Assembly (NCBI RefSeq): GCF_017498545.1
Contig: NZ_CP071793.1
Span: forward strand, 11,526,256 to 11,590,255
Length of the DNA stretch: 64,000 bases
Source: Sulfidibacter corallicola
Lineage (GTDB): Bacteria; Acidobacteriota; Holophagae; Acanthopleuribacterales; Acanthopleuribacteraceae
Direction of reading: 5' to 3'
This document shows positions 57,064 to 64,000 of the stretch, piece by piece (position 1 is the first letter of the stretch; each line of letters starts with the position of its first letter). Position numbers and translations under genes: made by a program. The notes beneath the pieces were generated by a model. That model was given only the letters and a program-made list of their open reading frames with translations, was not told the origin of the DNA and made no database searches.

Positions 57064-57951
57064 TCACCGAGAAAAATTGTACAAATTCGAAATCCGATGC
57101 GTCGGCCCGAACTTTTGGGCGAAAAAGGTCCGGGGCGGGCAGTGGGCCAGCTTCTTGAAGTGGCGAATGAAATGGGATTGGTCGTAAAACCCGGCGATCT
57201 GACCGAGCGTGGTCAGGTCCACCTCCGGGCGATAGGCGGCGAGCACGTACTGAAACCGAGCGATGCCTGCAAAGGCCTTGGGTGAGAGACCCACGTGCTG
57301 GCCGAACAACTGCTCGATCCGCTTTTGACTGAGGCCCAGTTCTCCGGCGGCATCCCGCAGCGAGAGGGTTCCACGATGGGTGATGATTTGCCCCAACAGG
57401 TACTGAATGCGCCGGTCGATGACCAGTCGCGAACGGGTGAACGCATTCAGAAAAAACCGATCGAGCACTTGTTTGATTCGAGCCGGCTGCGCACTCGAGT
57501 CCAGTTGCTCCAGAGTCTCCCGAAAGCATCGGCCAAACACCGCTTCGGCCTCCAGGACCGGGGACACCCCTACCTCGGTGCCCATGAGTTTGTAAAGCGC
57601 CAGGGGATGGAGCCGCGCCAAGGCCGTGTGAATCCGGCCCAGGGGTCTGATGGAAAGCGGTCGGGGGCTCATGGTCATGATGTTGCTGTCGATGGCCCCG
57701 GCAGGGGCGCCACCGGAGGCGTTCTTGATCCATCGATCACCCAGGTTGAACTCGATCATGGGATAACCCAGGGGATACATGCTGGCCTGGCCGACGGTTG
57801 GATCGGCCTGGCCTCGCAACACCCAGTAGGAATCCACCAGGTCGGCCAGGCGGGGGTGCGGCATCAACATGACCGAGGAAAACGAGTTTTCGTGAGAATC
57901 CATACCTTTGACATCCGCGGCCTTGGCCGGCCTGCTCTGCGAGGTGTTCAA
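57064..57951 (-). CDS. AraC-family transcriptional regulator
   Basis: 295 residues. The N-terminal part (PHPRLADLVDSYWVLRG ... MYPLGYPMIEFNLGDRW) is the DUF6597/AraC ligand domain common in environmental bacteria. The two HTHs are near 195-285: LSLRDAAGELGLSQKRIEQLFGQHVGLSPKAFA and LTTLGQIAGFYDQSHFIRHFKKLAHCPP. The start TTG 57951 has GGAGGAGG just upstream; ATG at codon 17 is possible. It likely controls itself and the VOC gene. Confidence 0.88.
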   Translation of the reverse strand: MNTSQSRPAKAADVKGMDSHENSFSSVMLMPHPRLADLVDSYWVLRGQADPTVGQASMYPLGYPMIEFNLGDRWIKNASGGAPAGAIDSNIMTMSPRPLSIRPLGRIHTALARLHPLALYKLMGTEVGVSPVLEAEAVFGRCFRETLEQLDSSAQPARIKQVLDRFFLNAFTRSRLVIDRRIQYLLGQIITHRGTLSLRDAAGELGLSQKRIEQLFGQHVGLSPKAFAGIARFQYVLAAYRPEVDLTTLGQIAGFYDQSHFIRHFKKLAHCPPRTFFAQKFGPTHRISNLYNFSR

Positions 57952-58175
57952 AAAGAGCCTCCTCCGTTTGGTCGATCACCGGGCAAGGCACCAGAACCCG
58001 TTTCGGTGCCCGTTGCAATGCGATGGTTTTCAAATCGGGAACTGATCCATAGTGTAAGGGTTTTTTCACGCGGTTCGAACCCGACTTTCCAGGAAGCGAT
58101 CAAACGACCCGGCGTCGGGTGGGCAGCAGGTCAAAACGTTGGCGGAGTGAGCCAAGATGCAAATTTGCTTGGGGT

Positions 58176-58207
58176 TTGACACAAAAATGATAATGCTATA
58201 TCGTTTT
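58176..58207 (+). promoter_or_regulatory. promoter with metal-regulator-like palindrome (Zur/Fur type) for the MerC-domain gene
   Basis: -35 TTGACA (58176-58181) and -10 TATCGT (58199-58204) with 17-base spacing. Overlapping is AAAATGATA-ATGCTA-TATCGTTTT (58184-58207), whose 9-base arms match at 8 positions. The pattern recalls Zur boxes. The gene start lies 120 bases on. Confidence 0.5.
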
Positions 58208-58328
58208 CATGAAACGGCTCTTCCATTTTGGGACCTGGCCATCCGCTCCATGGTCCAGGTCCCCTTACTTTGGGAGCCACACAGCCGCAGCGACGCGCCC
58301 AACCGGTCCACAAGGTGGTGGAAACAAC

Positions 58329-58838
58329 ATGCGACGCCCTTCCAACCAATGCACCTCGGGAGAAGACCACCCCACCTGCTGCGCGACAAAAAGCCCGCAC
58401 CCAGCCCTGGACGTGCTTGGCGTGGGACTTTCGACACTCTGCCTGGTCCATTGCCTCTTGCTGCCGCTGCTCCCCCTTCTCCTTGCGATGCCCGCCTTGC
58501 CGGAGATTCACGACGAGCGAGTCCACACCGGTTTCCTGGTCGTCATCGTGCCGATCGCCCTCGTCGCCTTGTGGCGTGGTCTCAGGCACCACGGCAGGAT
58601 CGCCGTCGTGGTGTGGGGCGCCCTCGGCACGGTTCTCCTGGTTCTGGGGGCGTTGGCCGAGCGCTTCGGGATGGGGCATTCCGGGACACCCACCGTTTTG
58701 GCCGAACATTTCGAGCATTTCGGGACACCCGTCGAAACGTCCCTTACCGTGCTGGGATCCGTTCTCCTTTCCGGCGCCCACCTTTTCAACCGGAGATGCA
58801 TTCACCGAGCGGCGACAAGAACACTCCAAACTCCGTGA
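58329..58838 (+). CDS. MerC-domain membrane protein
   Basis: 169 residues, four helices. The opening LDVLGVGLSTLCLVHCLLLPLLPLLLAM carries the MerC-domain metal motif (C-x2-HC). Helices two to four follow (LVVIVPIALVALWRGLRHH and AVVVWGALGTVLLVLGALAE; GSVLLSGAHLFNRRCI). Between helices three and four, the stretch GTPTVLAEHFEHFGTPV is encoded by two GGGACACCC cores. ATG 58329 gives the family-like start; ATG 58209 in the same frame lies almost at the promoter. It probably handles zinc or another metal at the inner membrane. Confidence 0.8.
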   Translation: MRRPSNQCTSGEDHPTCCATKSPHPALDVLGVGLSTLCLVHCLLLPLLPLLLAMPALPEIHDERVHTGFLVVIVPIALVALWRGLRHHGRIAVVVWGALGTVLLVLGALAERFGMGHSGTPTVLAEHFEHFGTPVETSLTVLGSVLLSGAHLFNRRCIHRAATRTLQTP

Positions 58839-58964
58839 GGCCAAGCAAGTTGCCGGTCTCGAACCGGCACTCGAAGTAATGGGGAGTGCCTGGGGACATC
58901 CACAACCAGCGATTGGGGAGCAGCTATTGGGGACACCCACCAATACCAGCTATTGGGGACACCC
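58683..58964 (+). repeat. four GGGACACCC cores, two inside and two after the MerC-domain gene
   Basis: Exact cores at 58683 and 58722 (39 bases apart, in frame within the gene) and at 58930 and 58956, where the unit ATTGGGGACACCCACCAAT is tandemly repeated. All are in the same orientation. The interval 58839-59212 has no gene. Confidence 0.85.
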
Positions 58965-59130
58965 ACCAATGCCAGCTTTCCCCAAGTGTGGGCAGTTCTC
59001 GATCGGTCTCCATGATTGAAAGTCCCCTATCACTTCGCCCAGATGACGCAAGGTGTTTATCCTCAACCACTTGAATTCATTTCGACCTGTGTCTTGATGG
59101 CCCCTTGCTTCCATGGCGTGTAAAAAATAT

Positions 59131-59202
59131 TTGACCAAAAGTCAAACATGCCATACTTTATGTCCAACAGACACGACTTCGTGTACAGACATTCAGACAC
59201 GA
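59131..59202 (+). promoter_or_regulatory. promoter and operator-like palindromes of the membrane protein/XRE module
   Basis: -35 TTGACC (59131-59136) and TACTTT (59154-59159) are 17 bases apart. The -35 lies in the perfect palindrome TTTGAC-CAAAA-GTCAAA (59130-59146). Downstream, ACACGA-CT-TCGTGT (59171-59184) and a further ACACGA (59197-59202) give three half-sites. The XRE protein of the operon is the obvious candidate to bind here. Confidence 0.55.
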
Positions 59203-59212
59203 GGAGATGGAC

Positions 59213-59662
59213 ATGTCCTACCAAGAAAAAAGCGTCGTGGCTTCACTCGCGAGCGCCCTGATCGTGTTCGCGTTCTACGCCCTCTACGTGTTCGGCATGC
59301 ACCAGGAAGGTCGCCTCGTGGGCCCCGAAGCAAGCAGTCTCGTGGGCAAGAGTTCCTTTGTGTTGATGGTGACGACCATCGCGGTCACCGTGGTGGTGCA
59401 GGTCGTCCTCTCCGTCATCCACACCGCGGTGACGAGAGAGACCGAAACCATCCTTACCGACGAGCGCGAACAGCTCATCGCCCTCAAGAGCATGCAGGTC
59501 AGTTCCACGACCTTCAGTTTCGGTTTCCTGGCTGCGATGGGCATCCTGGCCATCGAGATTTGGGAACCCCACATGGTGTTCCTGCTCATCATCACCTCGA
59601 TGTTCATGGGCATGATCGCGGGCTACATCGCCAAACTGATCCTATACCGTCGAGGGTACTGA
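59213..59662 (+). CDS. four-helix membrane protein, partner of an XRE regulator
   Basis: 149 residues with helices in two pairs (SALIVFAFYALYVFGM, FVLMVTTIAVTVVVQVVLSVI; FGFLAAMGILAIEIW, MVFLLIITSMFMGMIAGYIAKLIL) joined by a charged loop (TRETETILTDEREQLIALKS). It resembles small DUF2178-like membrane proteins often encoded with XRE regulators. ATG 59213 is preferred over 59207 because GAGGAG lies 6 bases upstream. The stop is one base before the XRE start. Confidence 0.8.
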   Translation: MSYQEKSVVASLASALIVFAFYALYVFGMHQEGRLVGPEASSLVGKSSFVLMVTTIAVTVVVQVVLSVIHTAVTRETETILTDEREQLIALKSMQVSSTTFSFGFLAAMGILAIEIWEPHMVFLLIITSMFMGMIAGYIAKLILYRRGY

Positions 59663-59663
59663 G

Positions 59664-59882
59664 ATGGCCAAATGCAGAATCCGCAACAACATCCGTAAAC
59701 TGCGCTTCGAACACGACGAGATAACGCAGAAACAATTGGCCGAACAGGTCGGCGTCACGCGGCAAACCATCGTCGCCATCGAGAACGCCAAATATTCGCC
59801 CTCCCTGGAGTTGGCCTTCTTGATCGCCAACGCCTTCGACCGACCGCTTCAGGAGGTCTTCTCGTTCGAAGCGGACAGTTGA
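59664..59882 (+). CDS. XRE-family (YozG/Cro-like) DNA-binding protein
   Basis: 72 residues, a bare helix-turn-helix: RNNIRKLRFEHDEITQKQLAEQVGVTRQTIVAIENAKYSPSLELAF and a short tail. It is coupled to the membrane protein upstream (TGAGATG). Pairs of this form are common in bacteria; the small protein usually represses the operon. Confidence 0.9.
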   Translation: MAKCRIRNNIRKLRFEHDEITQKQLAEQVGVTRQTIVAIENAKYSPSLELAFLIANAFDRPLQEVFSFEADS

Positions 59883-59975
59883 AACCCTTCAACCTGCAAC
59901 AGATCGTCAAAGGTTGCCAAAGATTGCCAGGCGCATTGGGCAAGACATGGAATCAATGCGGAAAGGCTCGGTATC

Positions 59976-61007
59976 ATGAAAGCGATTGTTCGTGAAAAAT
60001 TCGGATCCTCCGACGTGCTCGAATTGAGAGAGGTCCCCCGCCCCAGCCCCAAGGCCGACGAGGTCTTGATCAAGGTCCACGTGACCCACATCAGTACCGG
60101 CGACTCGAAAGCCCGCAGCGGCAAGACTCCCTGGCCGCTCATGCGAGTGCCCGCGCGCATGATGATGGGCATCGTCAAACCCAAACAGGCCATTCTCGGC
60201 GGCGAGTTCAGCGGGCAGGTGGTCGATGTCGGCGAGCGCGTCAGCCGCTTCCAGATCGGCGACGAAGTGTTCGGCTTTACCGGCATGCAATTCGGTGCTT
60301 TTGCGGAATGGGTGGCCATGCCCGAACACGGCATGATCACCCACAAACCCGACAACGTGAGCCCCGAGAACGCGGCGGCCATCGGTCCCATCCACGTCGG
60401 CACCTCCCTGTGCTTCATGCAGAAAGCCAACATCAAGCCGGGACACAAAGTGCTGATCAACGGGGCCTCGGGCGGGTTGGGTCGGCCGGCGGTGTTGCTG
60501 GCCAAACATTTCGGCGCCGAAGTGACCGGCGTGTGCAGCACGGCCAAGATGGACATGGTTCGGGCGCTGGGAGCGGACGAGGTGATCGACTATACCCAAG
60601 AGGATTTCACCCGGAACGGCAAAAGGTACGACATCATTTTCGACATGGCGGACCTCACCCCCTTCGCCAAGTTCAAAGATTCGTTGACACCTAGCGGCAT
60701 CCACATCCTCGCGATGTTCGGCCTCCGGCACCTATGGCAAATGTACCGAACGTCCGGCTCTGGTGGAAAAAGGGTCATTTGTGGCCTGGGCTCGGAAAGC
60801 CCGGAGGTACTCGATTCCATCCGCGACCTGATGGCCGGCGGCGCCCTCGTGCCGATCATCGACAAGATTTTCCCCCTGGAACGAACCGCCGAAGCCAGCC
60901 GCTACATCGACAACGGCGAACACCGGGGAAGCGTGTTGGTGTCGATCGACAACGAGATCCCGGCCGAGGCTCGAGCCCGTTCGGAACGGGAATTGGCGGC
61001 CGTCTGA
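59976..61007 (+). CDS. zinc-free quinone-oxidoreductase-like MDR enzyme
   Basis: 343 residues of the medium-chain dehydrogenase/reductase superfamily. GroES-like domain (GGEFSGQVVDVGERVSRFQIGDEVFGF) and NADPH-binding GASGGLGRPAVLLAKHFGAEVTGV. The zinc-ligand Cys and His are absent, so it belongs to the NADPH:quinone reductase side. ATG 59976 is preceded by GGAAAGG. It lies 93 bases after the XRE gene and could be read from the same promoter. The substrate is unknown. Confidence 0.9.
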   Translation: MKAIVREKFGSSDVLELREVPRPSPKADEVLIKVHVTHISTGDSKARSGKTPWPLMRVPARMMMGIVKPKQAILGGEFSGQVVDVGERVSRFQIGDEVFGFTGMQFGAFAEWVAMPEHGMITHKPDNVSPENAAAIGPIHVGTSLCFMQKANIKPGHKVLINGASGGLGRPAVLLAKHFGAEVTGVCSTAKMDMVRALGADEVIDYTQEDFTRNGKRYDIIFDMADLTPFAKFKDSLTPSGIHILAMFGLRHLWQMYRTSGSGGKRVICGLGSESPEVLDSIRDLMAGGALVPIIDKIFPLERTAEASRYIDNGEHRGSVLVSIDNEIPAEARARSERELAAV

Positions 61008-61280
61008 AACGAAGCGTCGAGGCGAGCCCTACCCCGAAACCAAAGTCATGGCAAACGAGTTCTGGTTTTCGGCACGACCGCTACCTTTTCAGAACAAACC
61101 CCGCAACGGCAACGTTTTCCTTCTTTATCACCGGAAATCCACGAGGATGGGGCGGATATCGCCGGATCCTGCACCCCGCGGGTGAGCGGGACGATGTGCG
61201 AAAAAAAAGCGATAATGCCCTTGCGTCCCGAACCCCACCAGGTCCTCGATGAATCCACTACCAGACAGGGAGGAACCGTC

Positions 61281-61787
61281 TTGAAGATACGACTCGGTTT
61301 ATTGTTCGCGTTCGCGATGTGGAACATGTGTAGTTGGGCGGCGCTTGCCGGCGACTCCGACGGCAAACCCGATTTAAAGGCCATCACAGACGTGGCCGCC
61401 GCAGACAAGGCCGCGATTCTGGCCGCCGTACGCGACTACCAGGAGGGCCAATTCACCTCGAACCCGGAACGTGTGAAGCGGGCACTGCACCCCAACTTGT
61501 TCAAATACCGCGTAAAACCGTTACGCAAATCCAGCCAAACGGAAACACTGGACATTCTCAACGCTCAGTGGTTGATCGCCTTTGCTGCGGAAAACGAGGC
61601 CTGGGCCAAAGGCCGGTCGGTGCGCGAGTTGAACATCGTCTACCAGGACAAGGCGATTGCCGTGGTGCACGCCGTGGCCGACGACTTCTACGACGTGTGC
61701 ATGTTGGCCAAAATCAACGGTGCCTGGCGAATTACCGCGGCCGCGTGGGACTTCCACGAGGGATTCGCGGATTGGAAGCGGAAATGA
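61281..61787 (+). CDS. exported NTF2-like protein (lumazine-binding/DUF4440-like fold)
   Basis: 168 residues. Signal peptide (TTG start, then KIRLGLLFAFAMWNMCSWAALAGD). The mature part reads like a small NTF2-like cone: DKAAILAAVRDYQEGQFTSNPERVKRALHPNLFKYRVKP, then AIAVVHAVADDFYDVCMLAKINGAWRITAAAWDF. TTG 61281 is chosen because GGGAGG lies 7 bases upstream and a clean signal peptide follows. It stands alone; the function is unknown. Confidence 0.78.
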   Translation: MKIRLGLLFAFAMWNMCSWAALAGDSDGKPDLKAITDVAAADKAAILAAVRDYQEGQFTSNPERVKRALHPNLFKYRVKPLRKSSQTETLDILNAQWLIAFAAENEAWAKGRSVRELNIVYQDKAIAVVHAVADDFYDVCMLAKINGAWRITAAAWDFHEGFADWKRK

Positions 61788-62074
61788 TCGAAACGGAGCC
61801 ATCCATCAGTTGGTGCCCGTCCTGAAACGAAATCCAATTTACAACCCAAGCGGTCCGGCTGGATAGGCACGCGATCAGGCATCAGGTCTCGGCAAGATAC
61901 CTGTTCATCGGTGATGTGCTGACACCTGATACCTGAGTGCTGATACCAGTTGGTGTTGGCAACCCAGCCGATTCAGAGATACCATTCCCGAAAAATCCTG
62001 TTTCTGGATGAACACCAGTTAGACCGCCGCACAAGAAGAAGCTCGGCCAGAGCCGAATAACGACAGCAAATACA

Positions 62075-62114
62075 GGGACACCCGTGGATTATCCTCGATG
62101 GGTGTCCCTTTTTT
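62075..62114 (+). terminator. GGGACACCC / GGGTGTCCC hairpin followed by six T's
   Basis: The two 9-base cores (62075-62083 and 62100-62108) are exact complements with a 16-base loop, followed by TTTTTT. This is a repeat-family copy that has the form of an intrinsic terminator. The rest of 61788-62422 has no gene. Confidence 0.75.
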
Positions 62115-62422
62115 ATGGGCAGGGGAAGAATTAAACAGGAAAATTCAAAACCTTCCTCGAAATCAACCCACTCACACAATGACGAACCAATGTAAAATTA
62201 TCAAAATTTAAGCTATCAAGGAAATTCGCAACCACTACTTTCCAGTTGGCTGCGCTCCTTCAAATTTTGGATTCGTCCTTTCCCACGAACACCTTTCGTA
62301 TCGTTTCAGAATGCCGAAAACCGGAGTCGCGACGCAGGCGGTTGTCGCCCGGCGTTGGCGAGCCGGCACTTAAGAATCAATGTCAAACCATATAGGTGTT
62401 TTTTGCACAAGGAGTAACGCAA

Positions 62423-63145
62423 ATGAAGACCATGCTCCAAGTCATGTTCTCCGTTCTGTTCTTCCTGAATGTCGGTCCTGTTTGGGCCCAACCCTTTCAG
62501 TTGGACGAGTACCTGTGTTACCAGGTCGATCCCCAAAGGGTGGGCGCCAGAGTCGAGTTGTTCGGTCAATTCGACCACGACTGGCAACCGGTATACGTGT
62601 ATGAGTTCTACAGATTCTGTAATCCCGCCGAAGTGAACGGCGACCCGATCAACGACAAGTTCGCCCACTTGAGCTGGTACCACTTCGATCCCATGGGGGA
62701 TCCCGAGCCCAAGCGGCGCGTAGTGGTGCAAAACAAGTTCGGGACCTTCGACCTGACGATCGGCGAATCGTTTTGGTTGTTGGTACCCACCGAGAAGATC
62801 GAGCCGGGCAGTGAGTTCCCCCATCGTTTGGATCACTACAAGGTCTACGAGGTGTTGCAGGGAGAGCGGGTGAACAAGGACGTGTTCATCCGCGACCAGT
62901 TCACTTCCGAAGGAAACGTGGCGATGCGGCCACGCTACTTTGCGGTTCCGGTGGAAAAGCTGCACGACGACAAGCATTTCCCGATCAACAACCCAAAGGA
63001 CCATATCGTCTTCTACGACAAGGATCCCATCACCCGCAATTTTTATCGACCCACGGTGGACCAGTTCGGTCGCAAGCCGATGAAGACGCGCGTGAGTGAA
63101 CTGTTGGGCTGCGCATCCGCCAAGTTGTTCTGGGAAGCGTACTGA
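62423..63145 (+). CDS. exported protein of a DUF7450-like family
   Basis: 240 residues. Signal peptide (MLQVMFSVLFFLNVGPVWAQ). The mature chain begins with LDEYLCYQVDP, has a paired Cys in YRFCNPAEVNG, and repeats of the kind HLSWYHFDP and VVVQNKFGTFDLTIGESFWLLVPTEK, which recall DUF7450 beta domains. ATG 62423 follows AAGGAG. There are no informative neighbours. The C-terminal LGCASAKLFW contains a third Cys. Confidence 0.75.
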   Translation: MKTMLQVMFSVLFFLNVGPVWAQPFQLDEYLCYQVDPQRVGARVELFGQFDHDWQPVYVYEFYRFCNPAEVNGDPINDKFAHLSWYHFDPMGDPEPKRRVVVQNKFGTFDLTIGESFWLLVPTEKIEPGSEFPHRLDHYKVYEVLQGERVNKDVFIRDQFTSEGNVAMRPRYFAVPVEKLHDDKHFPINNPKDHIVFYDKDPITRNFYRPTVDQFGRKPMKTRVSELLGCASAKLFWEAY

Positions 63146-63265
63146 ACCCGGCACGCATGAAACGCTGAAGCGGACGGCGGGGGTCGCGAACGATCCTAAA
63201 GATCTCCTGCCGTCCTTTTTGCGCCGTCGCCACCCGGTTTACCACAGCCCCCGGAGGTCTCGACC

Positions 63266-64000
63266 TCACCGTTTGGAAAACAGCAGGGTCCGCTTGTCTC
63301 CACGCACCCGCACAATGCGAAACTGCGTCGGGTTGGCGATATGGCGTTCGAAAACGACCAACGTTTTGCCGCGGGACGCAACGGCCGCGGGCCGCCAGCC
63401 TTTCGGTGTCGAAACGGGCAGCGACTCGCCCGGATTCCATCGCATCAAGCGCGGTTCTGCGCCTGCGAACGCAAAAAACCCCATTTTGCCGTCCCAGGTC
63501 AAGTCGCGCAGGTTTCCGCGCGGGGAATCCTCGATCCGCCAGGGAAGCGTGCGTACGCCACCGTCGGCTTTCAAAAGGCGAAGGCGATCCCCGTCCAAAA
63601 AGTGAAGCGAGCCCTTGCCGTCCCAGGACATTCCGGCGACCTTCCCGATGCGGGCCTGCTTGCCCTTGCCGTCGCGCGTCGCCGGAGCCTTTGCCGCGAG
63701 AGGGCCGCCACCGCGATCGCCGGCAAATACTTCCATCGTCTTGCCGGGTTCCCCCCGCATGATGACCGATCCGAAACTCAGGAAGAAACGCTTTTCTCGG
63801 TCGACCGCAAACCATTCGAAGGGACCCAAACGCCGCCAGGTGGGCCAAACCGTCTCGAGCACCGGCGCGGCATCGCCTCGGTCGACGCGCCAAATCAACA
63901 CTTCATACTCGCCCCATCGACGGTAGTCGCGGGTCTCGGCACCGTACAGGACGCCGTCCGGATCATGGCCGAACACGATGCGCTCCGCCTTGGTTTTCAG
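63266..64000 (-). CDS. C-terminal part of a predicted beta-propeller-like protein, cut by the right edge
   Basis: At least 244 residues; the frame is open to the window end, so the true start is outside. Repeated blades of the form MSWDGKGSLHFLDGDRLRLLKADGGV and LTWDGKMGFFAFAGAEPRLMRWN suggest a propeller of the SMP-30/NHL kind. There are no catalytic motifs. It is convergent with the gene ending at 63145. Confidence 0.75.
   Translation of the reverse strand: MKTKAERIVFGHDPDGVLYGAETRDYRRWGEYEVLIWRVDRGDAAPVLETVWPTWRRLGPFEWFAVDREKRFFLSFGSVIMRGEPGKTMEVFAGDRGGGPLAAKAPATRDGKGKQARIGKVAGMSWDGKGSLHFLDGDRLRLLKADGGVRTLPWRIEDSPRGNLRDLTWDGKMGFFAFAGAEPRLMRWNPGESLPVSTPKGWRPAAVASRGKTLVVFERHIANPTQFRIVRVRGDKRTLLFSKR

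Noticed and set aside
58209..58329. upstream ATG as start of the MerC-domain gene
   Set aside because: It lies about five bases from the predicted -10 box and adds a segment not found in the family; 58329 is preferred, though a leaderless start is not excluded.

Overview
The window comes from a high-GC Gram-negative bacterium. It has three complete RND efflux systems with outer-membrane or periplasmic partners, a TonB-dependent receptor and several lipoprotein signals. ECF sigma factors of the large 'RNA polymerase sigma-70 like' group, a giant Ser/Thr kinase with a helical-repeat tail, and much non-coding repeated DNA point to a large soil or marine genome such as an Acidobacteriota or Planctomycetes-like lineage. 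That placement is inference; no rRNA or tRNA gene is visible here.

Layout. 1-7.1 kb: minus-strand drug efflux operon (OMF, adaptor, HAE1 pump, then an SDR enzyme running off the left edge) with a divergently placed tetR gene; the same operator palindrome occurs twice. 7.2-9.2 kb: a duplicated non-coding repeat and a metallophosphoesterase that resembles the RNA lariat-debranching enzyme. 9.2-11 kb: methyltransferase and a DoxX-like/cNMP-domain fusion. 11.4-15.8 kb: an iron or metal uptake operon (TonB receptor, PepSY-TM protein, DUF2271, DUF4198) behind a Fur-box-like promoter, closed by a terminator. 16-22 kb: ECF sigma factor, a 400-bp inverted-repeat element, secreted subtilase with LamG domain, an AT-rich island, and a beta-lactamase-like/S41 protease fusion. 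22.5-30.9 kb: a response regulator/kinase pair, then a Cys-rich exported protein and a heavy-metal efflux adaptor/pump pair; the adaptor carries eight Cys/His motifs in four 57-residue repeats.

30.9-35.5 kb is a repeat-dominated island. Two arrays of about 500-bp hairpin-rich units surround an orphan GspG-like protein and an ABC-F ATPase. 35.7-42.1 kb: a second tetR-OMF-adaptor-RND operon with its own operator. 42.4-47.4 kb: tyrA, an exported methyltransferase-like protein and a second two-component system. 47.5-53 kb: Ser/Thr kinase, ECF sigma factor, and an HxlR regulator divergent from a seven-helix membrane protein. 53.4-56.5 kb: a tight three-gene PLP/NAD enzyme operon. 56.6-64 kb: a VOC protein, an AraC regulator, a MerC-domain protein behind a metal-box-like promoter, a membrane protein/XRE pair, a quinone-oxidoreductase-like enzyme, two exported proteins, and a partial gene at the right edge.

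Three layers of repeated DNA run through the window. (1) A 9-bp core GGGACACCC/GGGTGTCCC occurs at least 13 times exactly, usually as pairs; two pairs lie in frame inside genes. (2) Elements are bounded by tracts of the type 'TGTCCACTAAAAACACGAA'. (3) The 500-bp hairpin arrays. These repeats are the least explained material in the window.
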